From assembly GCF_013248965.1 (NCBI RefSeq), contig NZ_JABRVQ010000017.1:1-64000 (forward strand): 64,000 bases of DNA, read 5' to 3'. The notes under the pieces were generated by a model, which saw only the letters and a program-made list of their open reading frames with translations, made no database searches and had not been told where the DNA came from. Both the position numbers and the translations under genes were made by a program. This document shows, piece after piece, positions 45,078 to 54,455 of the stretch (position 1 is its first letter; every line of letters begins with the position of its first letter). Source of the stretch: Psychrobacter okhotskensis. Lineage in GTDB: Bacteria > Pseudomonadota > Gammaproteobacteria > Pseudomonadales > Moraxellaceae.

Positions 45078-45968
45078 ATGAGTGATATTCAAGACCCGCT
45101 AATTGTATTGCAGCATCGTATGCAGCAGCGCCAGATTTTAGCGATGATGGGTATCAATCAGTGGGTGCAGCCAAGCTCTGAGACATTGAGTATCGCTGAT
45201 ATTTCTGCGCCTACTCTGCCTGAGCAGACTATAGCTAACTCAACTTTAGCTAATGCCAGCACTCCATCTAATGCTACAGCTTCTTCTGCGACGAGCACTG
45301 AACAGCCAAGCCTTGCATCTTCTAATATTGAATCCCCAAATATTAATGCCATATCAGGTATGGTAGATGATGAGTCTAATCATTCTTATGATGACGCTAA
45401 TGAGACAGGTTTAATCCAATCTGACCAACAAAGCCCCGTCACCTATAGTTTTGACTCGACTGTCCCTGACATCTCTAAGCCCGCCGTTACCTCACTTGTA
45501 AATACGGTCGTTCAGCAAGCTGCGATGGACAATGTAAATAATGCTCCAAGCTTTGAAGATAGCAGTTTTAAAGAGAATAACTTTAAAGACGATAGCTTCA
45601 AAAAGGTAGTACCATTTGATTTACAAGGTGGTCGCTATGGCGATTGGGTAATTTTGGTTGATATTCAAGCCCTTAATCATGACAGCCAAAAACTGTGGCA
45701 AAATATCATCCAAGCGCTATTCATCAGTTGTGAGACCACATCCTTTCCTATCTGTGAGGGTATGGATACCGCTGAGCTTGCCAATGCCAGCCTTGCAGGA
45801 TATGTGTTTAAGATTGGTCGTCGCGAAGAGATAAAAGTGGCGGCATTGACCGTATTACCTGATGGCCTTGAGCATCCGAACTTTATGACTGTGCCTACAC
45901 TTGATGACATGCTTGTTGATAGTAACCTTAAAGGTCAGCTTTGGGAGCAGTTATCGAGCCAGAGTTAA
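45078..45968 (+). CDS. Probable divergent HolD (DNA polymerase III psi subunit) with a long linker
   Basis: A 296-residue protein of unusual build. The N-terminus (residues 12-35: HRMQQRQILAMMGINQWVQP) matches the E. coli psi pattern WQLQQLGITQW, the peptide that contacts the clamp-loader collar. The C-terminal end (MTVPTLDDMLVDSNLKGQLW) resembles the psi ending 'SPALTDLRANPTARAALW'. Between them lie about 140 residues of Ser/Asn/Asp-rich low complexity, including a 5-residue repeat, and then a globular part (about 180-275: GDWVILVDIQALNHDSQKLWQ). E. coli HolD is only 137 residues. Function is inferred from the two end motifs. It follows the M48 gene by 84 bases. Confidence 0.6.
   Translation: MSDIQDPLIVLQHRMQQRQILAMMGINQWVQPSSETLSIADISAPTLPEQTIANSTLANASTPSNATASSATSTEQPSLASSNIESPNINAISGMVDDESNHSYDDANETGLIQSDQQSPVTYSFDSTVPDISKPAVTSLVNTVVQQAAMDNVNNAPSFEDSSFKENNFKDDSFKKVVPFDLQGGRYGDWVILVDIQALNHDSQKLWQNIIQALFISCETTSFPICEGMDTAELANASLAGYVFKIGRREEIKVAALTVLPDGLEHPNFMTVPTLDDMLVDSNLKGQLWEQLSSQS
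45558..45602 (+). repeat. 15-bp in-frame tandem repeat in the HolD-like gene
   Basis: Three 15-base units (GATAGCAGTTTTAAA, GAGAATAACTTTAAA, GACGATAGCTTCAAA) encode DSSFK-ENNFK-DDSFK in the linker. The period equals that of the repeat in the preceding M48 gene. Confidence 0.85.
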
Positions 45969-46089
45969 AGGCTTGCCACTTGCTATTATTACGACTACTA
46001 CGACAGAGATTAAAAATAACGTTAACATTCATATTTAACGTTTAACCTTTAATAACCACGATGATTTCATCATATTTAGGATATTGATT

Positions 46090-47199
46090 ATGACCACTAA
46101 AGCCGCTCCTAACCGTGTACCCAATTTTTCAGCGGGACCTGCTACGATACCGACGGCCGTATTATCACGCGCTCAAGAAGAGTTGCTTGATTGGCAAGGA
46201 CGCGGCATGTCGGTTATGGAAGTGAGTCACCGTAGTAAAGAGTACCTCGCGATTACCGAAAAAGCCGAAGCCAAATTGCGCTCGCTAATGGACATTCCAG
46301 ATAACTATAAAGTACTGTTTTTACAAGGCGGTGCCAGCTTACAGTTTTCAGCGATTCCGTTAAATCTATTAAATGGTGGACGCGCAGATTACCTAACGAC
46401 GGGTACTTGGTCTGGCAAAGCGGTTAAAGAAGCGCAGCGCTATGCCAAACTGGGTTTGGGCGAGGTTAATGTGGTCGCAACGAGTAAAGACAATAACTTT
46501 ACCGATGTGCCAGACCAAAGTGATTGGAATCTGAGCGCAGATGCGGCATATTTTCATTACTGCACCAACGAAACCATTCATGGTTTGCAGATTTTTGAGC
46601 CGCCACAAGTCGATGCGCCGATTATCGCCGATATGTCTTCTTGCATTTTGTCACAGCCAATCGATGTCTCTAAATTTGGCATGATTTATGCGGGTGCGCA
46701 AAAAAATATCGGGCCAGCAGGACTAATTATCGTCATTATCCGTGAGGATTTATTGGGCAAAGCGAGTGAGTGGTGCCCACTACTGATGAACTATGAACAC
46801 CAAGCTGAAAAAGAGTCGATGTCAAACACGCCAGCGACCTATTCTTGGTATTTAGCAGGACTAGTATTTGATTGGTTAGAAGAGCAGGGCGGCGTTGCTG
46901 CTATTGGTAAAATCAACCAGCAAAAAGCCTATTTACTCTATAAAACGATTGATGACAGCAGCTTCTATAGTAATCCCGTTGACCCCAAATATCGCTCTAT
47001 CATGAACGTGCCGTTTACGTTAGCGGACAGCAGCCTTGATAAAGTGTTTTTAGAAGAGTCAGAGGCGGCGGGCCTCATGAATCTAAAAGGTCACCGCGAT
47101 GTCGGTGGTATGCGCGCCAGCATTTATAATGCAGTGTCATTAGAGTGGGTACAGCAGTTGGTTGACTTTATGATCGCCTTTGAAAAAAAGCACGCTTAA
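46090..47199 (+). CDS. serC: Phosphoserine aminotransferase
   Basis: A PLP enzyme that makes phosphoserine from 3-phosphohydroxypyruvate, and also phosphohydroxythreonine for the pyridoxal phosphate pathway (the substrate of PdxA, encoded at 6819). The 369-residue protein has NFSAGPATIPTAVL, MEVSHRSKEY, FLQGGASLQF, the PLP lysine in YAGAQKNIGPAG and a C-terminal GHRDVGGMRASIYNA. The frame opens at TTG 46084, but AGGA before the ATG at 46090 is better spaced. A terminator follows the stop. Confidence 0.96.
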   Translation: MTTKAAPNRVPNFSAGPATIPTAVLSRAQEELLDWQGRGMSVMEVSHRSKEYLAITEKAEAKLRSLMDIPDNYKVLFLQGGASLQFSAIPLNLLNGGRADYLTTGTWSGKAVKEAQRYAKLGLGEVNVVATSKDNNFTDVPDQSDWNLSADAAYFHYCTNETIHGLQIFEPPQVDAPIIADMSSCILSQPIDVSKFGMIYAGAQKNIGPAGLIIVIIREDLLGKASEWCPLLMNYEHQAEKESMSNTPATYSWYLAGLVFDWLEEQGGVAAIGKINQQKAYLLYKTIDDSSFYSNPVDPKYRSIMNVPFTLADSSLDKVFLEESEAAGLMNLKGHRDVGGMRASIYNAVSLEWVQQLVDFMIAFEKKHA

Positions 47200-47220
47200 G
47201 TTAGTACAGGCTTTGAAACA

Positions 47221-47253
47221 AAAGGCGCAACTTTAAGAGCTGCGTCTTTTTTT
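47221..47253 (+). terminator. serC terminator
   Basis: AAAGGCGCA / TGCGTCTTT (one G-T pair), followed by a run of T, 21 bases past the stop. Confidence 0.75.
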
Positions 47254-47442
47254 ATGTCTATTAGCGTTTTTTTAAGTAGCATAATGCGTTATGTAGCACC
47301 CTTAACACCGCAAAGCATTAGGTTAAAAAACCTAAGTTTGTTATGATAAAATTTCTTCAATTGCCTATTTTGCCGTCAGTCGCGCATTTTTTATCCAAGT
47401 CGGTTTAGAGTAGAAGGTCGTTATGAGGGGTATTACATAGTC

Positions 47443-49278
47443 ATGATGCTAAAAAACACCATGCTAAAAGCCGTCTTGCTTGTCATGACTAGCAGCTGGA
47501 TACCTGTCAGTATCGCAGCGCCAATCACCACGACTGCGCTTGGGCACAATAGTACCACTGAGTATATTGACGTACCATACATGCCCTATGCCAATCCAAA
47601 GGCGCCCAAAGGTGGTACGCTGTCATTGGATGCACGCGGCACCTTTAATGCGGCCAATAAATGGATGACCACAGGCGTGGCAATGGTTGGTACGGACTAT
47701 CTGTATGATACCTTGATGACGGGCTCACTCAATGAAGCCTTTACCATGTATCCGCAGCTGGCAAATAAAGTCACGTATGATCCTGACGATACCAGTTGGA
47801 TTATTTACCATGTTAATCCTGCTGCGCGCTTTTGGGACGGGTCGCCAGTGACCAGTAGTGACGTCAAAGCCACTTATGATGCGATATTGAATAAAGGCCC
47901 GATGTATATCCGCAGCTATTTGGGCGATATTAAAGACATTAAGATTATCGATAAGCAGCGGGTAAAGTTTGTTTTTAAGTCTGATGATAATAAAGAGATA
48001 TTATTAACGGTTGGGCAATTCCCTATTTTTGCTAAATCCTCGATTGATACAGATTTTGAGAAAATCACGCTCACGCCATTGATGGGTAGTGGTCCTTATA
48101 AACTTGGTCGCGTTGATGCGGGGCGTGCGGTCAGCTATGTGCGTGATCCCAATTATTGGGGCAGTGATTTGATGGTCAATCGTGGTCGTTATAACTTTGA
48201 TAGGATTAAATTCGTCTATTATCAAAGTGATGAGATTGCTTTTGAGGGTTTTAAATCTGGGCAATATCGTTTCCGTCCGGAGAATAAAGCGTCGAATTGG
48301 GCAACAGGTTACAATTTCCCCGCCGTCAAAGCAGGTCTAATTAATAAAGAAACCATCAGCAGTGAAAACCCAGTACCGATGCAGGGTTTGGTCATGAATA
48401 TGCGTAGGCCACTTTTTCAAGATATTCGCGTCCGCCAAGCATTGACGGCAGCTTATGATTTTGAGTGGATGAACAAAACTTTATTCCATGGGCAGTATGA
48501 GCGCTTACAAAGCTTCTTTCATGGCTCAGAGCTTGCTGCTACTGGTACGCCATCTGCGGCTGAGATGCAGATATTAAGCCCATTGCTGGCCAAGCTTGAA
48601 CCGATTCAGCGACAAGCGGTATTAACGGAATGGCGATTGCCAACCAGTGACGGTAGCGGCTTTAATCGTAAAGCCTTATTAGAGGCGCGCCAGCTGTTGC
48701 TAGATGCGGGCTTTTATTATCAAGATATGAAGTTATATCAGCCAAACGGCAAGCTTGCTCAGATTGAGATTTTGATGACAGGCGAGACCATGGGGCGCGT
48801 GCTGTTGCCTTATATCCGTAATCTAAAGCGTTTGGGCTTTGATGCAACCTTACGTCAAGTCGATGGGCCACAATATTACGAGCGTATGCGCCGTTTTGAC
48901 TATGATATGGTGGTCGACGTCTTTGCACAGAGCTTATCACCTGGTGCTGAGCAGGCGGCGTTTTGGGGCAGTGCAGCCGCTGATGAAGCGGGTAACGCCA
49001 ATACCATCGGTATTAAAAATCCTGCGATTGACAGTGTTATTAAAAAACTGGGCGACGCTAAAAATCGCGATGAGATCGTCTTATATACGCACGTACTTGA
49101 TCGCCTGCTACGGGCAGGACATTATTTAGTCCCTTTATACGGCAAACCTAGCACCAATGTCGCCTACTGGAATCAATATCGTCATACTGCAAAACTCCCG
49201 ACCAATGCTATCGGTATCGATTATTGGTGGACAGATAAAGAAGCAGAAGCTCGCGTTAATCTATACTTAAAGCAATAG
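47443..49278 (+). CDS. yejA: Peptide ABC transporter substrate-binding protein YejA
   Basis: Periplasmic binding protein of the Yej peptide importer (used for microcin C uptake in E. coli). The 611-residue protein has a signal peptide (about 1-25, PVSIAA). The YejA-type core has ALGHNSTTEY, 'YANPKAPKGGTLSLDARGTFN', VNPAARFWDGSPVTSSDVKATYD, GSGPYKLG and RVRQALTAAYDFEWMNKTLFHGQYERLQSFFHGSELAATG. AGGGG lies 12 bases before the first ATG; a second ATG at 47461 is possible. It leads the cluster yejA-gloB-yejBEF. Confidence 0.93.
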   Translation: MMLKNTMLKAVLLVMTSSWIPVSIAAPITTTALGHNSTTEYIDVPYMPYANPKAPKGGTLSLDARGTFNAANKWMTTGVAMVGTDYLYDTLMTGSLNEAFTMYPQLANKVTYDPDDTSWIIYHVNPAARFWDGSPVTSSDVKATYDAILNKGPMYIRSYLGDIKDIKIIDKQRVKFVFKSDDNKEILLTVGQFPIFAKSSIDTDFEKITLTPLMGSGPYKLGRVDAGRAVSYVRDPNYWGSDLMVNRGRYNFDRIKFVYYQSDEIAFEGFKSGQYRFRPENKASNWATGYNFPAVKAGLINKETISSENPVPMQGLVMNMRRPLFQDIRVRQALTAAYDFEWMNKTLFHGQYERLQSFFHGSELAATGTPSAAEMQILSPLLAKLEPIQRQAVLTEWRLPTSDGSGFNRKALLEARQLLLDAGFYYQDMKLYQPNGKLAQIEILMTGETMGRVLLPYIRNLKRLGFDATLRQVDGPQYYERMRRFDYDMVVDVFAQSLSPGAEQAAFWGSAAADEAGNANTIGIKNPAIDSVIKKLGDAKNRDEIVLYTHVLDRLLRAGHYLVPLYGKPSTNVAYWNQYRHTAKLPTNAIGIDYWWTDKEAEARVNLYLKQ

Positions 49279-49410
49279 TTTAAAATAATGGCTTAAAACA
49301 GTTATTTAAAAATTATCATTTAAACCAGTAAATAAAATCGTGTTTCATTTGGTTTTTAAAATTTAATAAAAAACATCAGTAATAAAGACAATCACTGCTA
49401 AGGATTTTAT

Positions 49411-50190
49411 ATGAGTATTCGTATTCACCCCATTAAAGCGTTCAATGACAACTATATTTGGACACTCATTAATGAAAATAATAAGCAGGCGATTGTCATT
49501 GATCCGGGTCAAGCCGAGCCAGTTATCGCCTATTTAGAAGAAAACGGCTTAGAGCTGACGTCCATCTGGACCACACATCATCACCATGATCATATCGGAG
49601 GCGTCGCCGAGCTACAAGAATCTTATCCAATGACGCATTTGGTTGCGCATACCGAGCACAATGTCGATGAAGATCAAACTATTAAAGACGGCAGTACGGT
49701 CAGCGCTTGGGGCTGTGCCGCGCAAGTATGGGATGTGTCCGGTCACACCGCAAGCCACGTGGCATATATTTTGGATATCGATGGACAGAAGCATTGTTTT
49801 TGCGGTGATACCTTATTTAGTGCCGGTTGCGGACGCGTCTTTACCGGCACGATTGAGCAATTGCATGACAGCTTTAAGCGTTTAAATGGCTTGCCAGCTG
49901 AGACGCTGCTGTATCCAGCCCATGAATATACTGCCAACAACTTACGCTTTGGCTTATCTATTGAACCGGCTAATGGAGCGATGCAGCAAGCGCTGGCTCA
50001 AGCAGAAGAAAAAACCGCCCAAGGTATCCCGACGCTGCCAGTCACTTTAGAGCATGAACGCGCAATCAATGTGTTTTTGCGGACGCAAGAGCCAAGTGTG
50101 ATAGCAGGGGTAAAGTCTAAAGTCACTATAGACGATGATAAGTCTTTGACGGTGTTCGCCGCGTTACGTGAGCTTAAAAATAACTTCTAA
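49411..50190 (+). CDS. gloB: Hydroxyacylglutathione hydrolase (glyoxalase II)
   Basis: Hydrolyses S-lactoylglutathione to lactate and glutathione, the second step of methylglyoxal detoxification. The 259-residue metallo-beta-lactamase-fold protein has the binuclear metal motif HHHHDH (His56-His58-Asp60-His61). VSGHTASHVAYIL, CFCGDTLFSAGCGRVFTG and HEYTANNLRFGLSIEP follow. It sits between yejA (132 bases) and yejB (42 bases) in the same direction. That is an unusual location, and it is probably cotranscribed with the transporter. Confidence 0.95.
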   Translation: MSIRIHPIKAFNDNYIWTLINENNKQAIVIDPGQAEPVIAYLEENGLELTSIWTTHHHHDHIGGVAELQESYPMTHLVAHTEHNVDEDQTIKDGSTVSAWGCAAQVWDVSGHTASHVAYILDIDGQKHCFCGDTLFSAGCGRVFTGTIEQLHDSFKRLNGLPAETLLYPAHEYTANNLRFGLSIEPANGAMQQALAQAEEKTAQGIPTLPVTLEHERAINVFLRTQEPSVIAGVKSKVTIDDDKSLTVFAALRELKNNF

Positions 50191-50232
50191 ATACTAAGTT
50201 GTCATCTCTCTTTATTTTAGGAAGCCGCCATT

Positions 50233-51303
50233 ATGGGTCGTTATATCTTAAAAAGGTTATTACTGATATTACCGACGCTATTTTTGATATTGCTGGCGAA
50301 CTTTGTCATTGTCCAAGCGGCGCCCGGCGGTCCTGTTGAGCAGCAACTGGCACTTATTGAGCAAAGCGCAAAAGACAGTGCGCTAAGTGGTAATCTTGGC
50401 GCGGGTAGTGCCGGTGGCAACAATAGCACTTACCAAGGTACGCGTGGTCTATCTGAGGAGATGGTGGCGGCGATTAATGCGCAATATGGCTTTGATAAGT
50501 CAGCCCCTGAGCGTTTTTGGCTGATGCTAAAGAATTATGCCAAGCTTGATTTTGGTGAGTCGTTTTTTAAAGGTCAATCGGTGACGGATTTGATTGTCGA
50601 AAAGCTGCCCGTATCCATCTCGCTTGGGCTTTGGAGCACGCTGCTGATTTATATGATCGCCATTCCACTGGGCGTGTATAAGGCCATGCATCATGGCTCG
50701 GGGATTGATAAAGTCACTGCCATGCTACTTGCTATCGGCCATGCGATACCCGTCTTTGTATTTGCCGTCATATTACTAGTATTTTTTGCTGGTGGCAGCT
50801 ACTGGAACATTTTTCCACTGCAAGGATTAACTTCCGAGAATTTCGATCAATTAAGTGTACTTGGTAAAGTAAAAGATTACTTTTGGCATCTGGCGCTACC
50901 GCTCCTAGCAAGTACCGTTGGCGGCTTTGCAGGCTTAACCTATTTGACCAAGTTTAGCTTTTTAGAAGAGCTTGGTAAGCAATATGTGCTTACTGCTCGC
51001 GCGAAAGGCTTGGGTGAGCGTCAAGTGTTATACGGTCATGTCTTTCGTAATGCCATGCTGATTATTATTGCTGGTATCCCAGCGGCTATCGTTGGGATTT
51101 TCTTTGCCGGTAATTTTCTCATTGAAATTATCTTTAAGCTTGATGGTTTGGGGTTGTTAGGTTTCGAAGCCATTCAGCAGCGTGATTACCCCGTGATATT
51201 TGGTACGCTATTTATCTTTACTTTGCTCGGATTATTATTGCAGTTAATTAGTGATTTGAGTTATCACTTAATTGATCCGCGTATTGATTTTGAGGGGCGC
51301 TAA
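50233..51303 (+). CDS. yejB: Peptide ABC transporter permease YejB
   Basis: A 356-residue inner-membrane permease with the DppB/OppB topology: an N-terminal helix (YILKRLLLILPTLFLILLAN), a periplasmic region with a YejB-type insertion (about 35-85, Gly/Asn-rich: SGNLGAGSAGGNNSTYQG), five more helices, and the EAA loop YVLTARAKGLGERQVLYGHVFRNAML that contacts the ATPase. Its stop overlaps the yejE ATG by one base (TAATG), so the two are translationally coupled. Confidence 0.94.
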   Translation: MGRYILKRLLLILPTLFLILLANFVIVQAAPGGPVEQQLALIEQSAKDSALSGNLGAGSAGGNNSTYQGTRGLSEEMVAAINAQYGFDKSAPERFWLMLKNYAKLDFGESFFKGQSVTDLIVEKLPVSISLGLWSTLLIYMIAIPLGVYKAMHHGSGIDKVTAMLLAIGHAIPVFVFAVILLVFFAGGSYWNIFPLQGLTSENFDQLSVLGKVKDYFWHLALPLLASTVGGFAGLTYLTKFSFLEELGKQYVLTARAKGLGERQVLYGHVFRNAMLIIIAGIPAAIVGIFFAGNFLIEIIFKLDGLGLLGFEAIQQRDYPVIFGTLFIFTLLGLLLQLISDLSYHLIDPRIDFEGR

Positions 51304-52385
51304 TGTCAAGTCATCCATTATCCTCAACACCCTCAACTGCCTCTTCTATTCCACTAGAGAAAAAGCGCCGCTTAAACCCTATTTGGCAGGCACGCCTTAA
51401 TCGTTTTCGCCGCAATCGTCTCGGCGTGATATCGCTATTTATTTTTGCCCTGATATTTGTTATTTGTATGGCAGCCAATGTGATTGCCAATGACAAGCCG
51501 CTACTGGTGCAGTATCAAGGTGATTATTATTTTCCCGTACTAAAAGCCTATCCCGAAACGACTTTTGGCGGGGTGTTCGAGACCGAAGCCAACTATAAAG
51601 ACCCTGCGGTACAAATGCTGATTGATGAGCAGGGCTTTTATATTATGCCGCCCATCCCTTTTGCTGATCAGACACCGAACGTTGAGCTAGGAATTCCATA
51701 TCCAGCCGCGCCCAATAGCCAAAATTGGCTTGGGACAGATGATTTGGGTCGTGATGTGCTGGCGCGGATACTTTACGGCATGCGGGTATCTTTGTTGTTC
51801 GGTCTGGCCTTGACGCTAGCAGGCGCGCTTATTGGTATTATCGTTGGTGCGATACAAGGTTATTATGGTGGTTGGGTAGATTTAGCAGGGCAGCGCTTTA
51901 TGGAAGTATGGGGCGGTATGCCGCAGCTGTTTATGATTATTATTTTGGTCAGCTTGTTTAGCCCTAGTATTACTATGCTATTTGCGATGATGCTGTTATT
52001 CGGTTGGATGGGGCTGGTTGGTCTGGTGCGGGCAGAGTTTTTGCGTGCGCGTAACTTTGATTATGTCCGTGCGGCGCGTAATCTCGGGGTGTCGGACAGC
52101 CAGATCATGCTAAGACATATCTTGCCCAATGCCTTAGCGTCAAGCTTGTCACAGCTGCCGTTTATTTTAACGGCCAATATTATTGCACTGACAGCCTTAG
52201 ACTTTTTAGGATATGGTCTGCCACCCGGCTCACCGTCGCTGGGTGAGCTGATGGTACAAGGCAAAAATAACCTTGATGCACCATGGCTTGCGCTATCAGG
52301 GTTCTTTAGCTTAACCTTTATTTTATCCTTGCTCATCTTCGTTGGCGAAGCGCTACGCGATGCCTTTGATCCGAGGCGCTCTTAA
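51303..52385 (+). CDS. yejE: Peptide ABC transporter permease YejE
   Basis: A 360-residue DppC/OppC-type permease. The N-terminal segment PIWQARLNRFRRNRLGVISLFIFALIF is followed by a periplasmic region with the YejE marker 'PLLVQYQGDYYFPVLKAYPETTFGG'. NWLGTDDLGRDVLARILYGMRVSLLFG and the EAA loop FDYVRAARNLGVSDSQIMLRHILPNALA follow. It partners YejB in the membrane channel. Its stop is one base from the yejF ATG. Confidence 0.95.
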   Translation: MSSHPLSSTPSTASSIPLEKKRRLNPIWQARLNRFRRNRLGVISLFIFALIFVICMAANVIANDKPLLVQYQGDYYFPVLKAYPETTFGGVFETEANYKDPAVQMLIDEQGFYIMPPIPFADQTPNVELGIPYPAAPNSQNWLGTDDLGRDVLARILYGMRVSLLFGLALTLAGALIGIIVGAIQGYYGGWVDLAGQRFMEVWGGMPQLFMIIILVSLFSPSITMLFAMMLLFGWMGLVGLVRAEFLRARNFDYVRAARNLGVSDSQIMLRHILPNALASSLSQLPFILTANIIALTALDFLGYGLPPGSPSLGELMVQGKNNLDAPWLALSGFFSLTFILSLLIFVGEALRDAFDPRRS

Positions 52386-52386
52386 T

Positions 52387-54084
52387 ATGACAACTGCTAA
52401 GATGATAACCGCTAATACGACAACCATTGCTGAAAAAAATAAACTTTCAAGCGAAAATAATAGCAATGCCCAAAGCAAGCTCATGCTAGCAGTAGATAAG
52501 CTTAGCATCACAACTCATGCAGGCGTCCAACTGGTCGATAAGCTAACTTACGAGCTAAGACAAGGACAAACCTTGGCCATCGTCGGGGAGTCGGGCTCTG
52601 GTAAGTCGATTGCTAGCCTCGCGTTATTAGGGCTGTTACCCGATAGTTTGACGGTTAGCGGTGAAGTGCAGTTAGCAGATACAACAGGTATGACGGTGCT
52701 GCCAATTATCAATGAAAAAGGGCGTAATGAGGCGCTGCGCTCTATTCGTGGGCAACGTATCGGTATGGTGTTTCAAGAACCAATGACAGCATTAAACCCA
52801 TTGCATACGGTCGGCAAACAAATTGCTGAATCTTTGCGTCTCAGCGGTGTGCCAAAAAAGCAGTGGCGAGAGAAAAGTATTGCCTTGCTAGACGATGTCA
52901 ATATCACCAATCCTGCTGATAAGCTGAATCGCTATCCACATGAGCTGTCTGGTGGTCAGCGTCAGAGAGTCATGATTGCCATGGCATTAGCGCAGCAGCC
53001 CGATATCTTAATCGCTGATGAACCGACCACCGCGCTCGATGTGACTCTGCAACATGAGATTCTTGCCTTATTAGATAATCTTAAACGTCAGCATAATATG
53101 GCGATGATATTAATCAGCCATGATCTCAATTTGGTCAGACGCTACAGCGATGAAGTCATCGTCATGCGTCAAGGACAGACGATTGAGCAAGGGCAAACTG
53201 CAGCAGTATTTAGTCAGCCTAAAGCCGACTATACGCGCTCGCTTATCAAGCAAGACTTCGGGCAAGCGCTCAGTTTATTTGATGATGAAAGTCAGTTACC
53301 AATCGTATTGCAAGTCAGCAACTTACAAGTACAGTTTCCTGTAGAAAAAAGCTTGTTTGGCGGCACCAAACGTTGGTTCGATGCGGTAAAAGATGTCGAT
53401 ATGACCCTGCAAAAAGGACAAGCATTAGGTATCGTTGGTGAATCAGGTTCTGGAAAGACCACAATAGCGCTGGCACTAAGTCAATTGCTTAGCAATCAAG
53501 CACATATCAGTGGTCAAATAATGATCAATGGGCAAGACATTACAGCATTGTCCAAACGTGAACTGCGCACCTTCCGCTCGCAGATTCAAATGGTGTTTCA
53601 AGACCCCTTTGCCAGTATTAATCCGCGCATGACGGTCATGCAAATCGTCGAAGAAGGATTATTGGTACAAGGTGTCAATAAAGCACAACGTCAGCAGGCG
53701 GTGATGGATAGTTTGGCTACTGTGCATCTACCAGCTGATTTTGCGCAGCGTTATCCGCATGAGTTATCAGGCGGTCAGCGTCAACGGGTAGCCCTTGCGC
53801 GTGCACTCATTATGCAGCCCAGTCTGTTGATATTAGATGAGCCAACTTCTGCGCTTGATAGCACTACGCAGGTCACTGTGGTCAGCTTGCTACGAGAGAT
53901 TCAACAAAAACTGCAAATCAGTTACGTCTTTATTAGCCATGACTTAAAGGTAGTACGCGCTTTATGTCAGCATATTGTGGTGCTAAAAGACGGCGTGTGT
54001 ATTGAGTTTGGTCGTAGCGAAGATGTTTTCAATAATCCACAGCACCCGTATGCTCAGCAGTTATTACAGGCAAGCATGATTTAG
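52387..54084 (+). CDS. yejF: Peptide ABC transporter ATP-binding protein YejF (two nucleotide-binding domains)
   Basis: A 565-residue fused ATPase that powers YejBE. Each half has a Walker A (GESGSGKS near residue 66 and GESGSGKT near residue 358), a signature LSGGQRQR and a Walker B (ILIADEPTTALD and LLILDEPTSALD). The reading frame overlaps yejE upstream, but the ATG at 52387, after GAGGCG, gives the normal N-terminus. An alternative is the ATG at 52402. A miniature inverted-repeat element begins two bases after the stop and may supply the transcript end. Confidence 0.95.
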   Translation: MTTAKMITANTTTIAEKNKLSSENNSNAQSKLMLAVDKLSITTHAGVQLVDKLTYELRQGQTLAIVGESGSGKSIASLALLGLLPDSLTVSGEVQLADTTGMTVLPIINEKGRNEALRSIRGQRIGMVFQEPMTALNPLHTVGKQIAESLRLSGVPKKQWREKSIALLDDVNITNPADKLNRYPHELSGGQRQRVMIAMALAQQPDILIADEPTTALDVTLQHEILALLDNLKRQHNMAMILISHDLNLVRRYSDEVIVMRQGQTIEQGQTAAVFSQPKADYTRSLIKQDFGQALSLFDDESQLPIVLQVSNLQVQFPVEKSLFGGTKRWFDAVKDVDMTLQKGQALGIVGESGSGKTTIALALSQLLSNQAHISGQIMINGQDITALSKRELRTFRSQIQMVFQDPFASINPRMTVMQIVEEGLLVQGVNKAQRQQAVMDSLATVHLPADFAQRYPHELSGGQRQRVALARALIMQPSLLILDEPTSALDSTTQVTVVSLLREIQQKLQISYVFISHDLKVVRALCQHIVVLKDGVCIEFGRSEDVFNNPQHPYAQQLLQASMI

Positions 54085-54455
54085 CCTAGGGTCTGTTGAA
54101 CATTCAAATGTGGCACTGGCAGTAGCTATTTTTTAGACAATGCGCAGTGAAATTTTTGATGCCTAGTCATTCTAGGTTAGACAATTTCGCCATGTATTGG
54201 CAAAAAATAGCTACTGCCCTAAAAGGCTGATGCTAAAACCACCCCAAACGTTGTTGTAAACCTAGCTAAGGTCTCGACATTATCATCGGTTTACGCCTGA
54301 TTTGATAAAAGGTTTGGGACGATTTTAGCGATCAGCAGTCCTAATATTTGAATGTTCAACAGACCCTATTAAAAGATCAACAGTCAGAAATGAATAGCTA
54401 CGTAATTACATAATCATGTAGCTGCACTAATTTTGAAATAAGTGGAACACTCTAC
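54085..54455. other. 371-bp gap filled mainly by a miniature inverted-repeat element
   Basis: The element occupies 54087-54368. The remaining 87 bases are AT-rich and presumably carry the ltrA promoter. No gene was seen. Confidence 0.6.
54087..54368. mobile_element. Miniature inverted-repeat element with 23-bp perfect terminal repeats
   Basis: The ends are exact inverted copies over 23 bases, starting TAGGGTCTGTTGAACATTCA and ending with its complement ...CAACAGACCCTA. TA at each border is consistent with a TA target duplication. Inside, GGCAGTAGCTATTTTTT (54118-54134) pairs with AAAAAATAGCTACTGCC (54202-54218), and a second imperfect arm pair (GCTAAAAC...CCCAAAC / GTTTGGG...TTTTAGC) fills the right half. 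It is non-coding and lies directly behind yejF. Confidence 0.85.
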
